Assembly: GCF_003075035.1 (NCBI RefSeq)
Contig: NZ_QCZE01000005.1
Span: 62,001 to 126,000 of the forward strand
Length of the DNA stretch: 64,000 nt
Direction: 5' to 3'
Source of the DNA: Zobellella maritima
Lineage (GTDB): Bacteria > Pseudomonadota > Gammaproteobacteria > Enterobacterales > Aeromonadaceae
A model generated the notes under the pieces. It was not told the DNA's origin, ran no database searches, and saw only the letters and a list, made by a program, of their open reading frames with translations. How positions within the stretch are numbered: position 1 is the stretch's first letter; each line of letters opens with the position of its first letter. The translations under genes and the position numbers were made by a program. Below, in pieces: positions 36,064 through 47,869 of the stretch.

Positions 36064-37428
36064 ATGAGCGCTATGCTTTGGCAGCAGTGCCTGGACCGGC
36101 TACAAGATGAATTGCCTTCGGCGGAATTCAGTATGTGGATCCGGCCACTGCAGGCTGAGTTGGGCGACAATACCCTGACCCTGTTTGCCCCCAACCGCTT
36201 CGTGCTGGATTGGGTGCGTGATAAGTATCTAATGCGGATCAACGGTTTGCTGGGCGAGTTTTGCGGCAGCAACTGCCCCGTGCTCAAGTTCGATGTGGGC
36301 AACAAGCCGGCGCAGGTGAACCTGGTGGCCAACAGCAAGCCCCAGGAAAAGGTGCAGATGGCGCCTTCCTGGATCACCCAGGCCGAGGACAAGCCGCAGA
36401 TCAACCACAAGAGCAATATGAACACCAACTATACCTTCGATAATTTCGTCGAGGGTAAGTCCAACCAGCTGGCACGGGCGGCGGCCCGTCAGGTGGCGGA
36501 CAATCCGGGTGGCGCCTACAATCCGCTGTTTTTGTACGGTGGTACCGGTCTGGGCAAGACGCACTTGCTGCATGCGGTCGGCAACGGCATCCGTGCTCGC
36601 AAGACCAACGCCAAGGTTATCTACATGCATTCCGAGCGCTTCGTGCAGGATATGGTGAAGGCGCTGCAGAACAATGCCATCGAAGAGTTCAAACGCTACT
36701 ACCGTAGTGTCGACGCCCTGTTGATCGACGATATTCAGTTCTTCGCCAACAAGGAGCGTTCCCAGGAGGAGTTCTTCCACACCTTCAATGCGCTGCTCGA
36801 AGGCAACCAACAGATCATCCTGACCTCGGACCGTTACCCTAAAGAGATCAACGGGGTGGAGGATCGGCTCAAGTCCCGCTTCGGCTGGGGGCTGACGGTG
36901 GCGATAGAGCCGCCCGAGCTGGAAACCCGGGTCGCCATTCTGATGCGCAAGGCGGCGGAAAACAACATGCATCTGCCCGATGAGGTGGCCTTCTTTATCG
37001 CCAAACGGCTGCGTTCCAATGTGCGTGAGCTGGAAGGGGCGCTGAACCGGGTGATAGCGAATGCCAACTTCACCGGCCGGGCCATCAACATCGATTTCGT
37101 GCGTGAGGCATTGCGTGATCTGCTGGCTTTGCAGGAAAAGCTGGTGACCATCGACAATATCCAGAAGACGGTTGCCGAGTATTACAAAATCAAGGTGGCG
37201 GATCTGCTGTCCAAGCGCCGTTCCCGCTCGGTGGCGCGTCCGCGTCAGCTGGCGATGGCGCTGGCCAAGGAGCTGACCAACCATTCGCTGCCCGAGATCG
37301 GCGATGCCTTCGGCGGTCGCGACCACACGACCGTGCTGCACGCCTGCCGGAAAATTGGGCAGTTGCGTGAAGAGAGTCATGATATAAAGGAAGATTATTC
37401 TAACCTCATCCGTACCCTTTCTTCCTGA
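36064..37428 (+). CDS. dnaA: Chromosomal replication initiator DnaA
   Basis: DnaA is 454 residues. Domain I is at about 1-85 and a short linker follows. The AAA+ domain starts near 120, with [16 protein letters not shown] and Walker [12 protein letters not shown] (159-169); Walker B is LLIDDIQFF. The C-terminal DNA-binding domain has the box signature [12 protein letters not shown]. DnaA binds DnaA boxes and opens oriC. Ribosome site AGGAG is 8 bases upstream of the ATG. It heads dnaA-dnaN-recF-gyrB. Confidence 0.98.
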   Translation: MSAMLWQQCLDRLQDELPSAEFSMWIRPLQAELGDNTLTLFAPNRFVLDWVRDKYLMRINGLLGEFCGSNCPVLKFDVGNKPAQVNLVANSKPQEKVQMAPSWITQAEDKPQINHKSNMNTNYTFDNFVEGKSNQLARAAARQVADNPGGAYNPLFLYGGTGLGKTHLLHAVGNGIRARKTNAKVIYMHSERFVQDMVKALQNNAIEEFKRYYRSVDALLIDDIQFFANKERSQEEFFHTFNALLEGNQQIILTSDRYPKEINGVEDRLKSRFGWGLTVAIEPPELETRVAILMRKAAENNMHLPDEVAFFIAKRLRSNVRELEGALNRVIANANFTGRAINIDFVREALRDLLALQEKLVTIDNIQKTVAEYYKIKVADLLSKRRSRSVARPRQLAMALAKELTNHSLPEIGDAFGGRDHTTVLHACRKIGQLREESHDIKEDYSNLIRTLSS

Positions 37429-37441
37429 TTCGGAGAACACC

Positions 37442-38545
37442 ATGCAGTTTACCCTCAGTCGTGAAGCGCTCCTGCGTCCCCTGCAGCTGGTATCCGGTGC
37501 CCTGGGTGGTCGCCCCAATCTGCCCATTCTCAACAACATACTATTGCAGGTGAGTAATGACTCACTGTCACTGACCGGCACCGATACCGAGGTGGAGATG
37601 GTGGCCCTGGTCGGCCTGGATGGCCCTGTGACCGAAGGCCGCACCACGGTGCCGGCGCGCAAGTTGCTGGATATCTGCAGGGGCCTGCCCGATGGTGCCG
37701 AGCTGACCTTCACCCAGGATACGGATCGGCTGTTGCTGCGTTCCGGACGCAGCCGCTTCAACCTCTCCACCCTGCCGGCGGAAGATTTTCCCAATATCGA
37801 GGACTGGAATTCGGATCTGGAATTCGACATCAATCAGCAGGTGCTGAAGAAGCTGATTGAATCCACCCAGTTTTCCATGGCGATCCAGGATGTGCGTTAC
37901 TATCTGAACGGCATGTTGTTCGAGACCGAAGGTCAGTGGCTGCGTACCGTGGCCACCGACGGCCACCGGCTGGCCACCTGCCAGCGCCAGTTGCTGGCAG
38001 ACGAGCTGCCCGCCCAGCAGGTGATAGTGCCGCGCAAGGGGGTGCTGGAGCTGGTCAAGTTGCTCGACCAGGAGGATCAGGACGTGCGCCTGCAGATCGG
38101 TAAAAGCAACCTGCGTGCCGTGACCTCCGGCTTTATCTTCACCTCCAAGCTGGTTGACGGCCGGTTCCCCGACTACCGCCGGGTATTGCCTCGCAACAGC
38201 GACAAGACCCTGATCTGTGGCCGGGAAGAACTGAAGCAGGCATTTTCCCGAGCGGCGATCCTGTCCAATGAAAAATTCCGCGGCGTGCGCCTGTATCTGC
38301 AGGATCAGACCCTGAAGATCACCGCCAACAACCCCGAGCAGGAAGAGGCGGAAGAAATGCTGGATGTGGACTACCAGGGCAGCGAGCTGGAGATTGGCTT
38401 TAATGTCTCCTATGTGCTGGATATCCTGGGAACCCTGAAGTCGGAGCAGGTGAAAATCAGCCTGAAGGACGCCAGCAGCAGCGGCCTGATCGAGGCGGAA
38501 GACAATGGTGATGCGCTCTATGTGGTGATGCCGATGCGGCTGTAG
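37442..38545 (+). CDS. dnaN: DNA polymerase III beta sliding clamp DnaN
   Basis: The clamp is 367 residues with the family N-terminus MQFTLSREALLRPLQLVSGALGGR and the C-terminal tail ALYVVMPMRL. Three similar clamp domains span about 1-125, 126-250 and 251-367. It forms the dimeric ring that holds polymerase III on DNA. It lies 13 bases after dnaA and 6 before recF, in the standard order. Confidence 0.98.
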   Translation: MQFTLSREALLRPLQLVSGALGGRPNLPILNNILLQVSNDSLSLTGTDTEVEMVALVGLDGPVTEGRTTVPARKLLDICRGLPDGAELTFTQDTDRLLLRSGRSRFNLSTLPAEDFPNIEDWNSDLEFDINQQVLKKLIESTQFSMAIQDVRYYLNGMLFETEGQWLRTVATDGHRLATCQRQLLADELPAQQVIVPRKGVLELVKLLDQEDQDVRLQIGKSNLRAVTSGFIFTSKLVDGRFPDYRRVLPRNSDKTLICGREELKQAFSRAAILSNEKFRGVRLYLQDQTLKITANNPEQEEAEEMLDVDYQGSELEIGFNVSYVLDILGTLKSEQVKISLKDASSSGLIEAEDNGDALYVVMPMRL

Positions 38546-38551
38546 GTAAGC

Positions 38552-42065
<3,514 letters not shown>

Positions 42066-42090
42066 GGCTTATCGCATCAGGTCGAAGATA

Positions 42091-42118
42091 AAAGCAGCTC
42101 CCGGAGCTGCTTTTTTTT
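42091..42118 (+). terminator. Intrinsic terminator after gyrB
   Basis: A 10-base-pair stem (AAAGCAGCTC / GAGCTGCTTT, loop CCG) runs into a tract of eight T residues, 25 bases past the gyrB stop. It ends the dnaA-dnaN-recF-gyrB transcript. Confidence 0.95.
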
Positions 42119-42174
42119 ACGCCGCTTTCAGGTACCCTGTTCGGCCATTGTCGTAGAAGCAGGCCATCAGCCCA

Positions 42175-43323
42175 ATGATCATGTTATCGCCGCAGGCGGC
42201 CTGGGAGCAGGCCGTCAACCATTTGGGATTCAGCCCCGACCCCGGCCAGCAACAGGCGGTCGAGGCGCTGGAGCACTGTTACCGGCAACTGCACCAACCC
42301 GAAGCAGACGGGGGATGGGTCGCCGGCATCTATCTCTGGGGCCCGGTTGGGCGGGGCAAGACCTGGCTGATGGACTGCTTCCATCAAGGCCTGACCCTGC
42401 CTTGCCGCCGCCAGCACTTCCATCACTTTATGCGCTGGGTGCATAAGCGCCTGTTCCAGCTGACCGGCACCCCGGATCCGCTGCAGGCACTGGCCCGGGA
42501 ACTGGCTCGGGAAGTCCGGGTATTGTGTCTGGATGAGCTGTTTGTCAGCGATATCGGCGACGCCATGATCCTCGGCCGGTTGCTGCGGCTGATCTTCGAA
42601 CAGGGCACCGTGCTGGTGGTCACCTCCAATCAGCCCCCCGAGCAGCTCTATGCCGACGGCTACAACCGGGATCGTTTTGTCCCTGCTGTGGTTGCGATGC
42701 AGGCGGCCATGCAGGTGGTCGCCGTGGATGGCGGGCAGGATCACCGGTTGCATCCGGGCGAGTCCCGGCCGCGTTACTGGGTGAATGACGGCGGCCAGCC
42801 GGGTGCACTGGCGGCGGAATTCACCCGGCTCAGCGCCGGTGGCGCTCACACCGGAGCCCCCCTTGTACTGGGGCATAGGGCCGTATCCGTGGTGCGACGC
42901 AGCGAACGGGTGCTCTGGTGCCATTACCAGCAATTGTGCGAGCAGCCGCTGGCGGCCATGGACTTTATCGAACTCTGCGACCGTTACGCCCATATACTGC
43001 TGAGCGATCTGCCCTGTCTGAGTCAGGGGCCAAAGGGCCGGGATATCGCCCGCGGCACCGAGGATGGCGTCGAGCAGGTGGCCGCCGGTGAGCGTCGACT
43101 GCCGGTGCTGTCCCGACAGGATGACGGCGTGTGCCGCTTTATCGCCCTGGTGGATGAATGCTACGACAGGGGTATCCCCCTGTATCTGGAGGCCCGGGTG
43201 CCGCTTGACCGGCTCTATGGCGAGGGCTACCTCTCGTTCCCTTTCCGGCGTACCCTGAGCCGGCTGCAAGAGATGCAGCTGGCGCGTTTCGGTGAGCGGC
43301 GTCCGGCCAGCGCCAGCAACTGA
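42175..43323 (+). CDS. zapE: Cell division AFG1/ZapE-family ATPase
   Basis: The protein is 382 residues of the AFG1/ZapE P-loop ATPase family. Walker A is GPVGRGKTWLMD, Walker B is VLCLDELFVSDIGDAMILGRLL, then TSNQPPEQLYADGYNRDRFVP. ZapE works at the divisome in E. coli under stress, while AFG1 proteins support membrane-protein turnover. An alternative ATG lies 6 bases downstream. It stands alone between gyrB and the bcs cluster. The usual ZapE position near rplM is not used here, so a paralogue elsewhere is possible. Confidence 0.9.
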   Translation: MIMLSPQAAWEQAVNHLGFSPDPGQQQAVEALEHCYRQLHQPEADGGWVAGIYLWGPVGRGKTWLMDCFHQGLTLPCRRQHFHHFMRWVHKRLFQLTGTPDPLQALARELAREVRVLCLDELFVSDIGDAMILGRLLRLIFEQGTVLVVTSNQPPEQLYADGYNRDRFVPAVVAMQAAMQVVAVDGGQDHRLHPGESRPRYWVNDGGQPGALAAEFTRLSAGGAHTGAPLVLGHRAVSVVRRSERVLWCHYQQLCEQPLAAMDFIELCDRYAHILLSDLPCLSQGPKGRDIARGTEDGVEQVAAGERRLPVLSRQDDGVCRFIALVDECYDRGIPLYLEARVPLDRLYGEGYLSFPFRRTLSRLQEMQLARFGERRPASASN

Positions 43324-43497
43324 GGGCTTAATTAGTCTTTTTTGTGGTTGCCACCCTGATTCGCCAATAGCAGCAAGCTCCCAGGAACCTATCGCGCGAT
43401 GGCGGCTTTCTCGCCAATATACATGGTGTTACAATGCTGGCGTTCCTTATCCGGCGACTGCCCGGCATAGCTCCACTTCAACAAGACCCGTCCCGCC

Positions 43498-45048
43498 ATG
43501 GCCCAATCGTTCACGCTCGGTATCCGACATCTCTGGGATGAACTGCTGCTGATGCAGGCCCCCGGCCTGTACTGGCTGAACGCCGATCGCCGGCAGGATG
43601 CCGTCCTGTTGTGCCGGCAGGTTATCGGCAGCCAGCCGGCCGATACCCGGGCCGCGCTGATCTGCGCCGGTGGTGCGCCTGCAGAGGTAGTCGATGAGCT
43701 GGAGTACGGCGGCCCCCAGAAACTGCCTCTGTTTTCATTGCCGGAAAGCGGACCGGCGCTCGCGCACCTGAGTGAAGACCTGATGCGCGGGCTCAAGCCC
43801 CGTGGCCGTTTGTTGCTGTTGCTTGCCCCCGCCCGGTTGTGGCAGGCCCTTGACCCGGGTGCCTTATGGGACTGGGTGGCGCAGATGAGTCGCTGGCTGT
43901 GCCGGCAGGGCTGTACCCTGTTGATCGTCGGCCACGGCCCGGGAGGGAATGCGCTGCATGCGTCCCTGTCGTCTCGTCATCGTACCCTACAGGGGTTATC
44001 CCGCCTGCGCTGGCTGCAGGATAAGCACCAATACCAGGTGGCATTCTGGTGTAACCATGACGGTGTCAGCGCGGGGCAACAGCTGGCGTTGCTCCCGGGA
44101 GAAAGGGGCTGGCAGCTGTGGGAAGACGAGCCGCAGCCATCCCGGCTCCGCCATGATGAGCATCAGGTGCTGGCCGAACGCCATGTGCTGGAGGGGGCGC
44201 CTGCGCTGTCGGAGCATTGGCGGCTGTTTGACAGCAACCGGGCCTTGGCCGAAGCGGGGCGGCAGGCGCAGGCGGCTACCCTGGTGTTCGCATTGCGACA
44301 CAGCGAGCAAGTCGAAGAACTGGCCCGGCAGATACACCAGCTGCGCCGGCTGCGGGGCAAGGGGATCAAACTGGTGGTGCGGGAGCTGTCGGTCAGCCTG
44401 CGCCATACCGATGAGCATCTGCTGCTGGCCTGCGGCGCCAACCTGATCGCATCGCACCATGTCCCCCTGTCCCGCGTCCCGTCCTTGCTGGAGGCCGTCC
44501 AGGGGCAATCCTTCGGGCGCCATGTCCCGTCTGATATCGGCGAGCTGTTCGCTGCCACGCGACCGCTCCGGCTCAAGGGGGTGCTCGGCCAGGCGTCCTT
44601 CTGCCGTGCCCTGATCAGTCTGATGAGCCATCCGCTGTTGCCGGAAGACGACAAGGGGGTGCTGGTCGCCTTGCAACCTGTGTCTGGACTGCGGGCCGGG
44701 CAGGCGCTGACCCTGTGCCGGATGCATCGCGATGGTGACCTGGCCATGACAGTCGACAATCACCTCTTTGTTTTTCTGTTTGCCTGCCGAGTCAATGAAG
44801 TGGATGTGGCCCTGGGCCATATCTTCCGGCTGTCGGTGTCCGGGCTGTTCGGGCGGCGTAGGGTCTGGCATCAGGATCGCCATATCCTGGACCAGGTAAG
44901 GCTGCTCCAGGCTCAGCAACCGACCGGCTGGTCACCGGCCGAGCCCCCGCGCTCAGCAGGTCAGAAAATACAGCCGTCGGCGCCCCCGGTCCCCCGACCC
45001 CTTCCCCAGGGCATCCGGTTACCGGTGTTTCGCGAGGAGGACGAATAG
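43498..45048 (+). CDS. bcsE: Cellulose biosynthesis c-di-GMP-binding protein BcsE
   Basis: This 516-residue cytoplasmic protein of the BcsE family contains the GIL-domain RxGD c-di-GMP site (CRMHRDGDLAMTV, about residues 402-414). The N-terminal two thirds is a degenerate ATPase/receiver-like region. The last 30 residues are Pro-rich, leading to IRLPVFREEDE. BcsE enhances cellulose output and recruits other regulators. It is first in a collinear bcsE-bcsF-bcsG set, 2 bases before bcsF. Confidence 0.9.
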   Translation: MAQSFTLGIRHLWDELLLMQAPGLYWLNADRRQDAVLLCRQVIGSQPADTRAALICAGGAPAEVVDELEYGGPQKLPLFSLPESGPALAHLSEDLMRGLKPRGRLLLLLAPARLWQALDPGALWDWVAQMSRWLCRQGCTLLIVGHGPGGNALHASLSSRHRTLQGLSRLRWLQDKHQYQVAFWCNHDGVSAGQQLALLPGERGWQLWEDEPQPSRLRHDEHQVLAERHVLEGAPALSEHWRLFDSNRALAEAGRQAQAATLVFALRHSEQVEELARQIHQLRRLRGKGIKLVVRELSVSLRHTDEHLLLACGANLIASHHVPLSRVPSLLEAVQGQSFGRHVPSDIGELFAATRPLRLKGVLGQASFCRALISLMSHPLLPEDDKGVLVALQPVSGLRAGQALTLCRMHRDGDLAMTVDNHLFVFLFACRVNEVDVALGHIFRLSVSGLFGRRRVWHQDRHILDQVRLLQAQQPTGWSPAEPPRSAGQKIQPSAPPVPRPLPQGIRLPVFREEDE

Positions 45049-45050
45049 CC

Positions 45051-45254
45051 ATGTATATCGGCGATATCGCGGGCATTTTCCTGCTGTGTGCGGTCATCAT
45101 GCTGCCGTTGGGTTACTTCCTGCGGGCGTGGCTGCCACCCACCCGGCAGTGGCTGCGTCATCTGTTGTTTTCGCCGCGTTACCTGAAGTCCGAAGGGATC
45201 TGGCAACGCAAAGGGCCCACCCCATCAGACTCTGAACATGACCAAAAAGATTGA
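45051..45254 (+). CDS. bcsF: Cellulose biosynthesis small membrane protein BcsF
   Basis: A 67-residue protein with one N-terminal membrane helix (IAGIFLLCAVIMLPLGYFL) and a basic cytoplasmic tail, matching BcsF in length and position. BcsF anchors BcsE to the membrane and links to BcsG. It overlaps bcsG by 17 bases. Confidence 0.88.
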   Translation: MYIGDIAGIFLLCAVIMLPLGYFLRAWLPPTRQWLRHLLFSPRYLKSEGIWQRKGPTPSDSEHDQKD

Positions 45255-46899
45255 TTTTCGACCCGGGGACGGCGAGCCGATGAGCGGCCCCGGGCAGCAT
45301 TGGCGCGGCCTGGGTGGCTGGAACTATTATTTCCTGCTGAAATTCGGCCTGTTGTGGTATGGCTATCTGAATTTTCACCCGCTGGCCAACCTGGTGCTGG
45401 CCGCCTTCCTGCTGTTTCCCGTCCCCGGCATCCGGTTGCACCGCCTGCGCCACTGGCTGGCGCTGCCACTCGGGGCCGGGCTGTTTTATCACGACACCTG
45501 GCTACCCGGTGTCGGCAGCCTGCTCAGCCAGGGAGATCAACTGGCAGGATTGAGCGGAGCCTATCTGCTTGAGCTGGCAGAGCGCTTTATCAACTGGCAG
45601 ATGCTGGGGGCGGCCTTTGTGTTGTGGGTGGCCTACCTGTTCCTGGCCCAGTGGCTCCGCTTTACCGTATTGGTGGTGGCGGCCCTGGGCTGGCTCAATG
45701 TGCTGCAGCTTTCCGGACCGGCGGTGGCGCTGCGGCCGGCGGTGGAACAGCCTCCGGCGGGTACCCTGCCCGCCGCGCCGGAACCTGACTCCGCCAAGGC
45801 GCTGCCGGTGCGGCTCCCGGCCACCAACCAGAATCTGAATGCCCACCTTGAAGCCTTCTATCAGCAGGAGCGGCACCGGCAGACCGCGTTTCCGGAGACG
45901 CTCCCCGCCGATGCGGTGCCCTTCGATCTGCTGGTGATCAATATCTGCTCGCTTTCCTGGTCGGATCTCGAGGCCGCCGAGCTGGCCTCGCATCCGCTCT
46001 GGCAGCGGTTTGATATTCGCTTCCAGGACTTTAATTCGGCCACCTCCTACAGTGGCCCGGCCGCTATCCGCCTGCTGCGGGCCAGTTGCGGCCAGGGCAG
46101 CCAGCAAGAGCTGTATCAACCGGCGGATCCCGGCTGTTATCTGTTCGACAACCTGGCACAACTAGGTTTCGATACCCGTCTGGCCATGGATCATTCCGGC
46201 ACCTTCGGCAACTACCTGGCCGAGCTGCGCCGCCACGGCAGGCTGCAGGCCCCGCTGATGTCACAACAGGGCATGTCCCAGGCACTGGTCTCGTTCGACG
46301 GGGAGCCGGTACTGGACGATGCGCAACTGTTCAGTCGTTGGCTGACACAACAACAGGCCGGCGGAGACGGCCGCAGCGCCACCTTCTTCAACCTGATCCC
46401 GCTGCATGACGGCAATCGCCTGCCCGGGAAAAGCGAAACCGCGCCCTATCCCGCCCGCGCCCGTACCCTGTTCGATCAGCTCGATGCCTTCTTCGATCAA
46501 CTGGCGCAGTCCGGCCGCAGGCTGATGGTGGTCGTGGTGCCCGAACACGGGGCCGCCCTGGTCGGCGACAAGGTACAGCTGTCCGGCTTGCGTGATATCC
46601 CCAGCCCGGCGGTAACCCGGGTTCCGGTCGGTATCAAGCTGTTTGGCATGCAGGCGCCGCATCGGGGGCCGTCCCTCGACATGACGGCGCCGAGCAGCTA
46701 TCTGGCCATCTCCGAACTGATCGCCCGGCTGGTGGATGGCAAGGTGTTCGAGGCGAGCACCGTAGATTGGCAGGCCCTGGTTCGGGATCTGCCACAAACG
46801 GCGCCGGTCTCGGAAAATGACAACGCGGTGGTGATGGCGTTTCAGGGGGACAGCTATATTCGCCTCAACGGCGGTGACTGGGTGCCTTATCCACGATGA
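45238..46899 (+). CDS. bcsG: Cellulose phosphoethanolamine transferase BcsG
   Basis: BcsG is 553 residues. Four to five membrane helices occupy about 1-170. A periplasmic alkaline-phosphatase-fold catalytic domain follows, with the nucleophile in the conserved SATSYSGPAAIRLLRASCGQ (first Ser group) and metal-site segments MVVVVPEHGAALVGD and LFGM. BcsG transfers phosphoethanolamine from lipid to cellulose. It shows that this cluster makes modified cellulose, as in E. coli and Salmonella. It is coupled to bcsF. Confidence 0.93.
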   Translation: MTKKIDFRPGDGEPMSGPGQHWRGLGGWNYYFLLKFGLLWYGYLNFHPLANLVLAAFLLFPVPGIRLHRLRHWLALPLGAGLFYHDTWLPGVGSLLSQGDQLAGLSGAYLLELAERFINWQMLGAAFVLWVAYLFLAQWLRFTVLVVAALGWLNVLQLSGPAVALRPAVEQPPAGTLPAAPEPDSAKALPVRLPATNQNLNAHLEAFYQQERHRQTAFPETLPADAVPFDLLVINICSLSWSDLEAAELASHPLWQRFDIRFQDFNSATSYSGPAAIRLLRASCGQGSQQELYQPADPGCYLFDNLAQLGFDTRLAMDHSGTFGNYLAELRRHGRLQAPLMSQQGMSQALVSFDGEPVLDDAQLFSRWLTQQQAGGDGRSATFFNLIPLHDGNRLPGKSETAPYPARARTLFDQLDAFFDQLAQSGRRLMVVVVPEHGAALVGDKVQLSGLRDIPSPAVTRVPVGIKLFGMQAPHRGPSLDMTAPSSYLAISELIARLVDGKVFEASTVDWQALVRDLPQTAPVSENDNAVVMAFQGDSYIRLNGGDWVPYPR

Positions 46900-46934
46900 T
46901 ACTGGCTTGGAATCAATGAATTGCGAGTGGCAGC

Positions 46935-47141
46935 ATGAAGCATGAAAACCCTGATGATGATGGCCTGAACCGGGCGGAAAGCACCCAGGATGATCTGGGT
47001 GCATTGAGCCGGCTGGTGTCCTTGCCGGCACTGGGCTACCAGGATATCGGCCGGCAGCAACAGCTGGCCGCCATAGTGGAGCGCTGGCCCTTGCTGGACG
47101 AGCTATCCCTGGCGTCGGATGCCGAGGACCCATGCCGGTAA
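46935..47141 (+). CDS. bcsR: Cellulose biosynthesis protein BcsR
   Basis: This 68-residue cytoplasmic protein has the BcsR (YhjR) core LPALGYQDIGRQQQLAAIVE, then RWPLLDE. BcsR forms a regulatory complex with BcsQ that stabilises the synthase. The frame overlaps bcsQ by 10 bases. It starts the synthase half, 35 bases after bcsG. Confidence 0.88.
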   Translation: MKHENPDDDGLNRAESTQDDLGALSRLVSLPALGYQDIGRQQQLAAIVERWPLLDELSLASDAEDPCR

Positions 47142-47869
47142 TCGCCTTGCAGGGGATCCGCGGCGGTGTGGGCGCCACCTCGATCACGGCGGGGTTGGCC
47201 TGGGCCCTGCATCGGCTGGGTAAAGGGGTACTGGTCATCGACTGTTCGGCAGACAATCACCTGTGCCTGCACTTCAATACCCCGTTTTCACTGACCGCGG
47301 GCTGGGGCCGGGCGGAGCTGGATGGACTTGCCTGGCACCAGCAGGCGCTGCGCTATTGCGAGGGGCTGGATCTGTTGCCTTTCGGGCGGCTGTCGGTAGA
47401 CGAGCTTCCGCGCTGGTCGGCGCGGCATCAGCAGGTTTCCGGACGCTGGATTCAATATCTCAACCAGTTGCGGGACAGCGGTGAGTATGACTGGCTGTTG
47501 CTGGATCTGCCCGCCGCCGGCATGCCCGGCACCGAAGGGTGGCAGGAGGCGGCCGATGCCCTGTTTTGCGTGCTGAACGCCGATGCCAACAGCCATATCC
47601 GTCTGCATCAGCAGCCGTTGCCGCCGGGGACCCGGCTGCTGCTCAATCGGTTTTCCGCCGAAAGCCGGTTGCAGCAGGATCTGCATCAATACTGGCGGCA
47701 ACACCTGGATGCCCTGCTGCCGTTGGCAATCCACCAGGATGAGGCGATGGCCGAGGCCCTGGCCGCCAAGCAGCCGGTGGGGGAATACAGTACCGTCAGC
47801 CTGGCGGCGGACGAGCTCAATATCCTGGCCGTCTGGTGTCTGGCCCATGTGACCGGGTCGCACCCATGA
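47132..47869 (+). CDS. bcsQ: Cellulose biosynthesis protein BcsQ (MinD/ParA-type ATPase)
   Basis: The product is 245 residues of the MinD/ParA family. The P-loop is GIRGGVGATSITA, with Ala where the E. coli protein has Thr. Conserved LVIDCSADNHL and LLLDLPAAGM follow, and the C-terminal LAAKQPVGEYSTVSLAADEL is close to E. coli BcsQ. BcsQ helps place and activate the synthase at the pole. Its TGA overlaps the bcsA ATG (ATGA). Confidence 0.92.
   Translation: MPVIALQGIRGGVGATSITAGLAWALHRLGKGVLVIDCSADNHLCLHFNTPFSLTAGWGRAELDGLAWHQQALRYCEGLDLLPFGRLSVDELPRWSARHQQVSGRWIQYLNQLRDSGEYDWLLLDLPAAGMPGTEGWQEAADALFCVLNADANSHIRLHQQPLPPGTRLLLNRFSAESRLQQDLHQYWRQHLDALLPLAIHQDEAMAEALAAKQPVGEYSTVSLAADELNILAVWCLAHVTGSHP

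Noticed and set aside
36229-37833. A 534-codon open frame antisense to dnaA and dnaN.
   Set aside because: It is a shadow of well-conserved genes in GC-rich DNA, has no ribosome site and low-complexity basic composition.
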